Source of the DNA: Neocallimastix lanati (nom. inval.)
Taxonomy: Eukaryota; Neocallimastigomycota; Neocallimastigomycetes; Neocallimastigales; Neocallimastigaceae
Reading direction: 5' to 3'
DNA length: 64,000 nt
Assembly (NCBI GenBank): GCA_016946835.1
Contig: JACVTC010000256.1
Location: 1 to 64,000, forward strand
The notes under the pieces were generated by a model. It had not been told where the DNA came from. It searched no databases and was given only the letters and a program-made list of their open reading frames with translations. The position numbers and the translations under genes were made by a program. Below, one piece after another: positions 24,716 to 34,700 of this stretch (its first letter is position 1; every line of letters begins with the position of its first letter).

Positions 24716-24960
24716 TTTTTTTATTCTTTATTTTATTTTATTTTATTTTATTTTTTTTATTTTATTTTTTTTTTATATTCTTTATTTTATTTTATTTTTT
24801 ATTATATTATTTTTTATTTCTTTTTTATGTTTTATTTTATTTATTTTTTATTTTATTTATTTTTTATTTTATTTTATTTATTTTTTATTTTATATTTTTA
24901 TATTACAATTTTTTTTATATTTTGATTTATTTAATTAGAAATTGCTTTAAAGAAAATATT
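24716..24960 (-). repeat. AATAAA-type satellite in reverse orientation, copy 1
   Basis: Short run of TTTTATTCTTTATTTTATTT and relatives, the reverse complement of the large AATAAA array. It follows the reversed 47-bp array rather than preceding it, so this is not a simple inversion of 18241-23745. Confidence 0.8.
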
Positions 24961-25209
24961 TTATTGTATTAAAAAAAAAAAAAAATAAATAATTTATTAG
25001 TTAAAAATTAAAATAATAAATAATTAATCTTATAAATATTATTAACTATTAATTGAATATATATAAATTATTTGATGGATGATATAATCCATTAAATTAA
25101 AAATTTAATATTATAAATAAATTTTTATTAAACATAAAAATATATCAAAACAATTTTTTCTTAAAATATTATTTAATTTTAATAAGATTAACATAAATTA
25201 AAGATAAAT
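24961..25209. other. AT-rich spacer, no gene
   Basis: Non-repetitive AT-rich sequence, matched at 59046-59300. Confidence 0.5.
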
Positions 25210-25830
25210 TATCCTATGATAATTTCATTTTTTTATGTAAAAATCATTTATAGTTCATGTGGAAAACATAAATAAATGACAAAATAGCATATGATTTTTA
25301 CATAATTTTATGAAAATAAAGCATTATTTTTCATGTGGAAAACATAAATAAATGACAAATTAGCATATGATTTTTACATAATTTTATATAAAAAAACATT
25401 AATTTTTCATGTGAAAAACATAAATTAATGACAAAATATCATATGATTTTTACATAATTTTATGTAAAAAAACATTAATTTTTCATGTGAAAAACATAAA
25501 TAAATGACAAAATATCATATGATTTTTACATAATTTTATGTAAAAAAACATTAATTTTTCATGTGAAAAACATAAATTAAAGACAAATTATCATATGATT
25601 TTTACATAATTTTATGTAAAAAACATTAATTTTCATGTGAAAAACATAAATTAATGCCAAAATATCATATGATTTTTATATAATTTTATGTAAAAAACAT
25701 TTATTTTTCATGTGAAAAACATAAATTAAAGACAAAATATCATATGATTTTTACATAATTTTATGTAAAAAACATTTATTTTTCATGTGAAAAACATAAA
25801 TTAATGATAAAAAAAATTAATGATGAAATA
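25210..25830. repeat. 76-bp double-hairpin satellite, copy 1
   Basis: About eight units; CATATGATTTTTACATAATT recurs at 25288, 25364, 25440, 25516, 25592, 25666 and 25740. Each unit carries two inverted repeats, TTACATAA-TT-TTATGTAA and TTTTTCA-TG-TGAAAAA, so every 76 bp can form two hairpins on either strand. Block copy 2 has about seven units. Confidence 0.9.
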
Positions 25831-27697
25831 TCAAATGATGATTTATATAATTTAATATAAGAAAACAAATAAAATTATATTTTATTTTTTTTATATTTAA
25901 TTGCAATTATTTTAAATTATATAATTATTAATAGATTAGTATGTTGTTTGAATAATATTAATCAATATTAAAAATTTAAAAAATTTTTATATTTATATTT
26001 ATTTTTTATTTTATATTTTATATTTGATTTTAATTTATTTTAAATTATTACTTAGATTTTAATTTGCATTAGAATAAAGTTAATTAATTAAATTTATAAT
26101 GATTAAATAATTAATAACATATAATTATGATATTATAAAATTTATATTTTTAATTTTATAATGATTAAATAATAAATAAAATAATAATATTTTTTATATT
26201 TTTACTTTTATAATGATTAAATAATTAATAACATATAATTATAATATTAATAAAATTTTATTATTTAATAATGATTAAATAATTAATAAAATTTACTATG
26301 ATATTATAGAAATTTTTATTTTTAATTAAATAATTATTAAATAATAAATAATATATCATTATTATTTATATTTTTAATTTGATAAGGGTTAAATAATAAA
26401 TAAAATATATATATAATATTATTAAAATTCACATTTTTAATTAAAATATAATTTTTAAATAAAATTTAAATTTATATCTTTATAATTAATTATATATTAT
26501 ATTGTGAAGTATATATAATTATATTGATAATAAATATTATTTGCAATATATTAAATTTTAAATAAAATATTACTATTTTTAAATAATAATTTACTTAATC
26601 TCAATGATAGTATACAAATACAGCTATTATTTTATTAATAAAAATTTAAATTATATTATAAATGATATGAACAATTAAATTTTAAAATTATTAAAAATAT
26701 TTATTTTATTTGTTTAATTATTAGTAAAAAAGAATAATAAGAATATTACATTATACATATGGAAACATTTATAATATTAAAATTTAATATAGAAGATAAA
26801 AAAAAAATTTTTTTTATATATTTATATAAAATAAATAAAAATATTTAATTTTTTTTTTTTTTTTTTAATTTAAAATTTTGTTATTTTTTGTTTTAATGTA
26901 TAAATTAAAAAAAAAAAATGAAAGTTTATTTTAAAATATAATGTATATATATAAAAAATTTTTTTTTATATTCAAGTATATATAAAAATTGAAATTTTTT
27001 ATTTTTAATTAGTTCAGAATTATTTTATTTTTACTATTAATGTATAAAAAAATAAACATAAAAATAATTATTAATATTTTAAATTAATAATAATAAATTT
27101 AAAAATTTATAAAAAAATAATTTTATGTAAATAATGTATATTATTAAATTATGTTTTAAGTGGTAAAATGATATAAATTTATATTAATATATGTATATAA
27201 TTATTTTTTTAGAATATAAAATTTAAATGATTTTTCAATTTAAAATTAAATACTTTATATAAAAATTTCAATTAATATATAATATTAATTTAAATAAATT
27301 TAATATTTAATAGTATAATATTACTTCTATTTAAATTTAATATTAAATATTATTATATTATTATTAAAATATTTTATTTATTATAGTATATTTTTAGTAA
27401 TTAGTATTAACGTTTGAATATAATAATCTTGATAGATTACTATAAATATTAAAATATTTCGTTTTTAAAAAATATAATTATTCGTATAAAATAATATATA
27501 TATTATTTTTATTATTTATTTTATTTATTTTCTAAATAAAAAGAAAATAAATTGCAATAAAAGATATTTAAAAGAATTAATAATTGAATTATTTTTTATA
27601 AAGGAAAGTATTTATTAAAAAAATTAATAAAAAAAAAATATTAATATAATTAAATTAATTTAAAAATTCAATTATCGAATATTTTTAGTTTTATAAT
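25831..27697. other. AT-rich spacer with 62-bp repeats, no gene
   Basis: AT-rich DNA. Between about 26095 and 26400 lie three or four degenerate ~62-bp units containing TAATGATTAAATAATTAATA; block copy 2 has one unit more. The rest is non-repetitive with no coding signal. The stretch ends abruptly at 27697, where copy 2 continues for another 0.8 kb. Confidence 0.6.
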
Positions 27698-27715
27698 AGG
27701 GGGTTAGGGGTTAGG
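27698..27715 (+). repeat. Interstitial telomeric tract 2 (TTAGGG/TTAGGGG)
   Basis: AGGGGGTTAGGGGTTAGG lies between the truncated block copy 1 and the retroelement 3' end at 27716. The repeats carry four to five G, unlike tract 1. Confidence 0.9.
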
Positions 27716-27786
27716 TTTTAAACGTTATAATTTTATTTAATAAAATTAATCATAATAGTTAATACATTATTAATGTATATATAATT
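27716..27786 (-). promoter_or_regulatory. Conserved 3'-terminal hairpin segment
   Basis: Seventy-one bases shared with 557-626 and 62634-62704. It contains two odd-length palindromes with a 1-nt centre: AATTTTATT-T-AATAAAATT at 27729-27747 and ATACATTA-T-TAATGTAT at 27762-27778. In element RNA they would be two adjacent hairpins just upstream of the telomeric tail, a plausible recognition site for the reverse transcriptase. Function is inferred. Confidence 0.6.
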
Positions 27787-28100
27787 ACATGGAATCATGA
27801 CTACATGACTTTGAGTAATTTAATACAAATTTTTAATAAGAAGAGAAGATAAAAATTCAGTAAAATAGTAAAGTAAATATTTAAAGAGTTTAAGATTTTA
27901 AAAAGAAAAATTATTCCTTTTTTAAAGTAAATGATTAATTAAAGTAATTCTAATTAAGAATTTTTAATAGTTATCTAAAAGAATATAAAGTTTTTATAAT
28001 CTAGTAGAATATTTTAAAATAAAATTTATAAAGAAATTAAATTTTAGCTTGTTCGTAAAGTAAGTATATTTATTTAAAACTGAAATCGTATGAAATATAT
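27787..28100 (-). other. 3' untranslated region of the gag-like gene
   Basis: Lies between the gag stop codon and the conserved 3' terminus. Similar to 62705-63020 with small indels, for example near 27840 and 27900. Contains closely spaced CATG motifs (CATGGAATCATGACTACATG). No open frame. Confidence 0.6.
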
Positions 28101-30290
28101 TTATTCATTGATATATTTCATAGATTCAATGATATCCTCCGAACTATAATCCATAGGCTTTAATGGATTAATAGTTGTATTCAGGATGTTAGGGGAATTG
28201 GATATTATAGTATCACTATACATATCCATCCCTGCTTCCTGATAGTGCTCAATTGGCACTGTAGGAGTTAACGTTGAGGAGATAATTGAATCGTTATCAT
28301 CCTCTGTGCATTGGTCGTCATCCTCAAAGAGTTCAGACGTACCTTTGAATTCTGGGGATTCAAGAGGGCCACTTGGACTAGCAGCCTTAAAAACAGCAAA
28401 GCCCTTTGATGGGCTAATTACCCTTTCCTTTAGCGCTAGGGCAAAGGCAGAAATAGCTTCTTTACTAGAGCGACGGGCAGCATTGGCTACTTTTGGGTTC
28501 GAGCCAGGCGAGTTAGCTGGGGCACCTTTGGGGGTAGCTGGAGCATTATCGGGGGCACAGCCCGAGGAAGGAGCAGCGAAGTTGTTACCTGAGGTAGAGG
28601 CTTCTGCATCAGGAAGTACAGTAGGTGTGGGCGTAGGAATATTAAATTTGGTAAATTTAATATTTTGGATAACATTAGAAAAGAAGTCCTTAACATAATC
28701 AGGACTTCTTTCTCTATTAATAGTTTCAGATATTCTTCGGTAGCAAGCTTTTTCTATCCTAAGAATATCTTCACCATTTGCTGTTGAGGCATTTTCAACA
28801 GCTACGGGGTTAAAGTTTTCGAGAACTTTAAATGAGTTTTCAAAAACTTTAAGAATATCAGTAATCATTGGTTTGAATTTTTTGAGAACTGTAAGTTCAC
28901 AAATGTCCTTACCAATGAACGAGACATTTCTGATGTAGAAATGTCTAATACCAAGATTACTAAGGCATTTTTTAACAATCCAGATGGGTTGTCTTTGTAT
29001 GCCTTGAATATATAAAAGGTCAAGGTCTTCCTTTCGGATGATCTTGGGTTGTCTCAGAATGAGATTCAGGACACTTTCCTGAATTATGGGGAGACCATCT
29101 TCCTGGCTCTTGATTCGTTGAAGTTGGAGAGGAAGATGGTCGGCATTCTTTTCAAGGGAATCTGTAATTTCTTTACATTTTCCCTTTTTTTCTTCTATCA
29201 TTTTTTTAATCCTCTCCTTTTTCTCTAATATTTCAAGAGAAAGGCGAGAGGGAGCGACTTCAGAATTATTAGGTAGCACTGGGTTAAGTGCTACTGGTTG
29301 ATTTTGGATCTTAGAAATTTTGGATAAAAGTTTACTTTTATCCTTTTTCCAAGATTCTTGGAACAAATTAAACGCATTAGTAAGATTGGATATTTCAATC
29401 TTACTATTATTATACAGATTTTTTAAATGAGCGTTCTCAGTTCTAAGACGATTAAATTCATCTAAATTGAACTGATTAAGCTCTTCGGTTGGCGAGTCCT
29501 GGTGCCTTGGGAGATATCTCTCAATGGTAGGACTGCGTTCTTCTTCCAGAGGATTATTTTTTCTTTTACCGAGAGTTTCGGTAACTGGCTTCTTGAATAA
29601 TCCTTCTTGAGATATTCTTTCTTCCGATTTCCTTAAAGTAGGAAAAACCGGCGTCAAGACGGGTTCTTCAGTAATACTATGATTACTGAGATTTTTTTCT
29701 TCAGGTTCTTCCATCTCAGCATCTTGGGTCGATACTGCGATGGATGGGGTAGTAGCGGTAGCAGCAGTAATAGGACTAGTAGCAGGAATAAGTCCAGCAA
29801 ATAGAAGGGTTTGATTATCTATAATCTCTTCTTTGTCTTCTAATTCTGGTCGGTAGTAGTCGAATTCGCAACAGAAATGATTTCTTAACTTAAGCACGTC
29901 TAAGGGTCTCGTATGCCCTGTTAACGGCTTTTTTATATCTGTTTTTAATTCATCTTTTGGATTAGGACTCTTAAAGGGAAGAGTGATGAATTTCTTCCCA
30001 TTCTTGAAAGTGATTTCCGTTTTGTTTTCATTAAGAGAGACGATCCCATGATCATAAAGATCAATGAGGTACGCCTTAAGATTGGTAAAGGCGCAACCAT
30101 TATTACACTTCTTCTTCTTTTTGTTGATGCAGATGAGGCGGGTTTCACTCGTCTTAGTGAATGTTCCCCCACATCTTCTGCATCGGATCGGAGTAGGACG
30201 TCCGTCCGTGCTTTGGGTTTTACCACTAAGAATAAAGGAATAGTGGTAAACTCCGAAACTTCTAAAAACTTCTTCTCCTTTAGATGGCAT
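28101..30290 (-). CDS. Gag-like LINE protein (ORF1p type), 729 aa
   Basis: The gene opens with ATG preceded by an A run and ends in TAA. Residues 36-66 form a Cys cluster (C37-x2-C40-x13-C54-x7-C62-x3-C66) resembling a zinc ribbon. Residues about 270-330 and 350-380 are charged and heptad-like, probably coiled coil. Residues about 400-480 (LYIQGIQRQPIW, LGIRHFYIRNVSFIGK) resemble, from memory, the nucleic-acid-binding part of LINE ORF1 proteins in early-diverging fungi. Residues 551-605 are rich in Pro, Ala and Ser; 655-668 are acidic. No reverse transcriptase or nuclease motif is present. Its GC content, around 40% by eye, far exceeds that of its surroundings and visibly that of the neighbouring reverse transcriptase gene. 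A second copy lies at 63021-64000, about 99% identical over the shared 980 bp. A role as RNA-binding gag for a telomere-joined element is inferred; a domesticated telomere protein is an alternative. Confidence 0.85.
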   Translation of the reverse strand: MPSKGEEVFRSFGVYHYSFILSGKTQSTDGRPTPIRCRRCGGTFTKTSETRLICINKKKKKCNNGCAFTNLKAYLIDLYDHGIVSLNENKTEITFKNGKKFITLPFKSPNPKDELKTDIKKPLTGHTRPLDVLKLRNHFCCEFDYYRPELEDKEEIIDNQTLLFAGLIPATSPITAATATTPSIAVSTQDAEMEEPEEKNLSNHSITEEPVLTPVFPTLRKSEERISQEGLFKKPVTETLGKRKNNPLEEERSPTIERYLPRHQDSPTEELNQFNLDEFNRLRTENAHLKNLYNNSKIEISNLTNAFNLFQESWKKDKSKLLSKISKIQNQPVALNPVLPNNSEVAPSRLSLEILEKKERIKKMIEEKKGKCKEITDSLEKNADHLPLQLQRIKSQEDGLPIIQESVLNLILRQPKIIRKEDLDLLYIQGIQRQPIWIVKKCLSNLGIRHFYIRNVSFIGKDICELTVLKKFKPMITDILKVFENSFKVLENFNPVAVENASTANGEDILRIEKACYRRISETINRERSPDYVKDFFSNVIQNIKFTKFNIPTPTPTVLPDAEASTSGNNFAAPSSGCAPDNAPATPKGAPANSPGSNPKVANAARRSSKEAISAFALALKERVISPSKGFAVFKAASPSGPLESPEFKGTSELFEDDDQCTEDDNDSIISSTLTPTVPIEHYQEAGMDMYSDTIISNSPNILNTTINPLKPMDYSSEDIIESMKYINE

Positions 30291-31311
30291 TTTTTTTTAG
30301 AAAATAATTATAAGAGATTAAAATTTATAAGAATATTTAATTATTAAGAATATTTTTATTTAATAAAAATTTTACTTAAAAATTTGTCTTCTATTTATAT
30401 TTTAAAATTAAATCTCCTATTTTAAAATTAAATCCCCTTTATAATTTGCATTTAACTTTTTTTTCTATTAATTATAATTACAAAAATTTTAATGGTACAA
30501 ACCTTTATATATTTTTAATTTAGAAATAAAAGATCTTATAAATATTAATTATTAATATTATCATACATCCTCCTTACTTTTAATTAATAATTAGGAGTTA
30601 CATATTATTAATATTTTAATAAATTTTTTTTTTTTTTATTATTATTATTTATTTATTTAAATTATTATGATAATTTAATTTCTTATTTTTTATTTTTTAA
30701 TATAATAAAATTGATTTTTAATTAATTCATATTAAAATAAAAATAAGTAGTATTATTTTTTTTTTTTAATAAATAATTTCAAATCATAATGAATAATCGT
30801 TCCAAATAATTTTATTTTTTATTTTTTCTTTTTTTTTTGAAACTTAAGATTGTTAAATTTTAGTCGTTTATTTAAAAAATAACAAATAAAATTTACGACA
30901 AAAAAAAAAAAAAAAAAATTAAATATTAATTATTATATAATATAAATATTCATATATTTATAATTTTGATTTGATTTATAATATTAATTAAAATTTTTTA
31001 CACTTGTAATATTTAATGATTTTAATTTATAATTTCAAAATATATATTTCTTAAAATTTAATATCAATTTTTTATTTATAAAATTATTAATTTATAAAAT
31101 TAAATAAATATTAATTGTATTACTGGTACAAACTATAAAATTTATTTAATTTAATCTTAAATATTATTAAATAAAATATTAATATTTATTTAATATTTAT
31201 AAAGATATTATTGATATTATTTAAAATTTTTACAGTAGAGATTCTTTAATGTGGCAATATTAATATCTTTTTTAAGTATTATATTTTTTTTTTACTTTAA
31301 ATTATATTTAA

Positions 31312-31354
<43 letters not shown>

Positions 31355-31688
31355 ATAATATTTAATATTGTAAAAATCTAAAATTAGTAAATTTTATAGT
31401 AATTACATACATTTTATAATTTTTTTTTTTTTATTTTTATATTTAATTTTTTTATTCAATAATTTAATCATTTATAATGATAGAATTATAAATAATAATT
31501 TTTAAACTAAATTTAAATAATGAAAATTATTTTCATAAATTATTATTTTTATTAAAGTATGTAATTTTATAATAATAACTAATTATTTAATACAATAAAA
31601 AATTTTATATCAAAAAAGAAAAAATCAAATAGTTTAAATGGATTATACAAATTAATTAATTTTTAAATATATTAAATATAATAATATA

Positions 31689-31726
<38 letters not shown>

Positions 31727-31727
31727 T
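30291..31727. other. AT-rich gap between the two retroelement genes
   Basis: About 1.4 kb with no open frame of note and no telomeric repeat. Contains an A run (about 31319-31351), several T runs, CCTCCTTAC near 30570 and, directly after the reverse transcriptase stop, an A run and (TA)n tract in the sense direction. It must hold the 5' leader of the gag-like gene if that gene has its own transcript. Confidence 0.6.
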
Positions 31728-31729
31728 TT
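31692..31729 (-). repeat. (TA)n and A run after reverse transcriptase stop
   Basis: In the sense direction the TAA stop is followed at once by about ten A and then a run of about 27 alternating TA bases. This could be the tail of a separate LINE or simply a microsatellite. Confidence 0.6.
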
Positions 31730-34700
31730 ACTTATTGTTATTTATAATTTCCCAATAAATATAAAATTTTTCAATAAATAATTTAAATGTGTTGTAATTT
31801 TTATGATTTAATAAAGAATCTAAAATATTATAAGTTTTTGGTAAATCCTTAAATTTTTCCTTGTCCTCTTTTAATAATAATAAATCATTTTCTGTAATGA
31901 TTGATTTAAAAGGCTCATATTCAATAAATTTACATTCATTAATATGTCCTCTATTAAAACTTTCACCGCAAATTGGACAAGTTTTTTTATGCCCGAAACT
32001 ATTTAATCTCCAATTTATAGAATTGTATCTTGTAGTACTATCTCTAATAAAGATACATCTATCTGGAGAAATAATTATAGAATTTTCTGGATTTATTATT
32101 TTATTAGTTCGAGCATAAGGAAGGATTATAGCATCAGACTTTAAATTTAAGAAGTAATTTTTAATCATAAGATTAATTCTATAATCCATGTCATCCAATT
32201 CTTTAGGCCTTATTATTTCTTTTGTAATTGGATCTACCTTAGGACGAGGAGGAGGTAGATTAAAGTATTTTAAATTAAAAATATCTTTTCTTGATATTAT
32301 TCTTCCAGCAAACGAAGTCATACTTAATAATGCATTTTTTTTTAAATCAAATGTTTTTTTTAAAGGGTTATTATCACTCATACCGTCTAAATGGATTTTG
32401 AATCTCAATGCTAAAATATATAATCTTAGCATTGTTGGAGGTAAACCAAGTAAAGAACAGGCAACATTAAATTTGGATGATCCAACAATCCATTCAACGG
32501 CTTCGGTCATAACTTTATGATAACCAGAAACTTCTTCATAATTTAAAGTTGAATTTGGTTTTTTAAATTGTTCTAAATCCATCCAATAGAATGACAGACA
32601 AGCAGAGTATTCCATTATCGGACGAATAAATGTTTTAAAAATAATTAATTTAGAGACAGTAGGTAAACTATTTTTATAATAATAAAGTGATTTAATAAAC
32701 TTTAAAGATTTTTTTGAACTGTCTTCTAAATGTTCTTTCCAATCAATCCCTTTAACGGTATGAGGAAAACCAAGATATTTATATGTTACTACCCCCGATA
32801 ATTCTTTTTTAATACCTTTAATTGTAATATAAAAATGTACTTTTTCATTTTTTTCGATATTATTATTATTATTTATTAAGTTATTATTACTTTTATAATT
32901 ATTATTACTTTTATTAAATTTATTCATTTGATTGAAATTTTCTTGATTGAAATTAATATTATTGTTTTTATTAAGGTCTCTATTATCTTTATGATTATCA
33001 TCATTATTATTGAAATTGTCAAAATCATGATTATAATCATAAATATACGAGGAATCTGAAGTACCTTCATTTTCTTTATTATTTTCTACTTGAGGATCAA
33101 TCAAGTAAGATGATTTATCGATATTAAATTCCATACCATTATTATCAGCCCATTCAGAACAAATATTTAACATTTCTTGAATTGCAGATGCAGAGGAGTG
33201 ATTAATTTTTATGTCATCTGCATAAAATAAGCAATGAGGGAGTGGGTATTTTTTCTTTTCTTCTTCATTTTCAAATGTTTGAGTTAATTTACTTGCTAAA
33301 TCATCAATGAAAATATTAAATAGAAGTGGTGAGAGAATCGAACCCTGAAGTAATCCTCTTTCTAATTTAATTTCATTTGTAAATTCTTGATTTACTAAGA
33401 CTCTAGTGGTACATTCTGAAAATAAAGAAGCTATAAGACTAATAATACCCATTGGTACCTGACGATCTTCTAACTTTTCAAGTACTAATTTTACAGGTAC
33501 CGAATCATATGCCTTTTTTAAATCTAAAAAAACATGATATTGCTTTGGGCTTGTTTTTGCAGTTTCATTGGAAATAAGAGCATGTGTCAGGGTAGAAAAT
33601 CCGCGACGAAACCCAGCTTGATTATCACATAATTTAAAAAAATTTTTTAAATAGCCATTTATGAAATCGAGAAGAATCCCTTCAAATAATTTCCTAAATA
33701 TATTCGTAATGGCTATAGGGCGAAAATCTTTTATCAAGGATGAATCATTTTTTTTTGGGATTGGAAAAATAATTGAAGAATTCCATCGAAGTGGACTTAC
33801 TCCAAATTTCACGCACATTTTGAATAAGGATTCTAAAATTTTTGGCAATTTACTATTAAGAAGTGCCTTTAATATTTGAGCATGAATTCCATCCGAACCG
33901 CATGCTTTATTTGAGGATAAATTATTGATTTTATTGATAATTATTTCATAATTTATATACTTATAAAAATCATGATAACAAATACCTAAATAATTACTTC
34001 TTATAATTTTTGGATTGAATCTTGGGTTTTCGTCATCAATACATTTATAAGCATTGGAATAATAATCGAATGCATCCTCTATTGCGCTTAAGCTTGCTTT
34101 AGAAGACTCAATATATTGAGGAACATTAGATGAACTTTTCATATGTTCCTTGAACAATCGAATGGTTGTATTTGAATCAAGATCTTCACTAATTCTATCT
34201 TGAATTTCAAATACTTTTCTTCTATCCAATGAATTTAACCCTTCTTGCGAATTTTCAATGGTCGATACTCCTAATGTATTTTTATATGAACTCGTTTCAT
34301 ATACTTTTTTATTCGTTTTAAACGTCCCAAGTACTTCTTCACAACAATCTTGAAGTATATGAATTAGAAGTTCATCACTCATATCAACCATTTCTTGTTT
34401 TATTTGAACTTCTGATTCTTTAAAATTTTCTTCTATAATATCATAAATACCTTTAATATTATCAGCAATTGTATCAATCCATTGAACAAGGGAAGAACGA
34501 ATCAAAGGATCATTTAAATTTTTTAAATTATATTTTTTTTTAATGAATGAAGCGTTTGATATAGAGTTTTCCTCTATTCTAATAGCTTCGTTTAAGTTAA
34601 TTTTCATTTCAAATGATTGATGATCACTTGAAAATGGCGCTAACCCGACGTATAATTTTAAATTGATAGATTTTTTTGCAAAAACGTGATCCCACTTTGG

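Larger units (their letters stand above)
2196..27697. repeat. Large duplicated satellite block, copy 1
   Basis: About 25.5 kb that matches 35380-61789 in the same orientation and the same order of repeat families. By eye the non-array parts are nearly identical (well above 95%). The offset between copies drifts between about 33.1 and 34.7 kb because arrays differ in copy number. The left limit coincides with the 5' flank of the reverse transcriptase gene in copy 2. The right limit is an abrupt truncation at telomeric repeat. Confidence 0.9.

Noticed and set aside
28306-28698. Open frame of 130 codons on the + strand within the gag-like gene (also at 63226-63618)
   Set aside because: It is antisense to the Pro/Ala/Ser-rich part of the gag-like protein, whose codon bias leaves the opposite strand open. 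No independent evidence.
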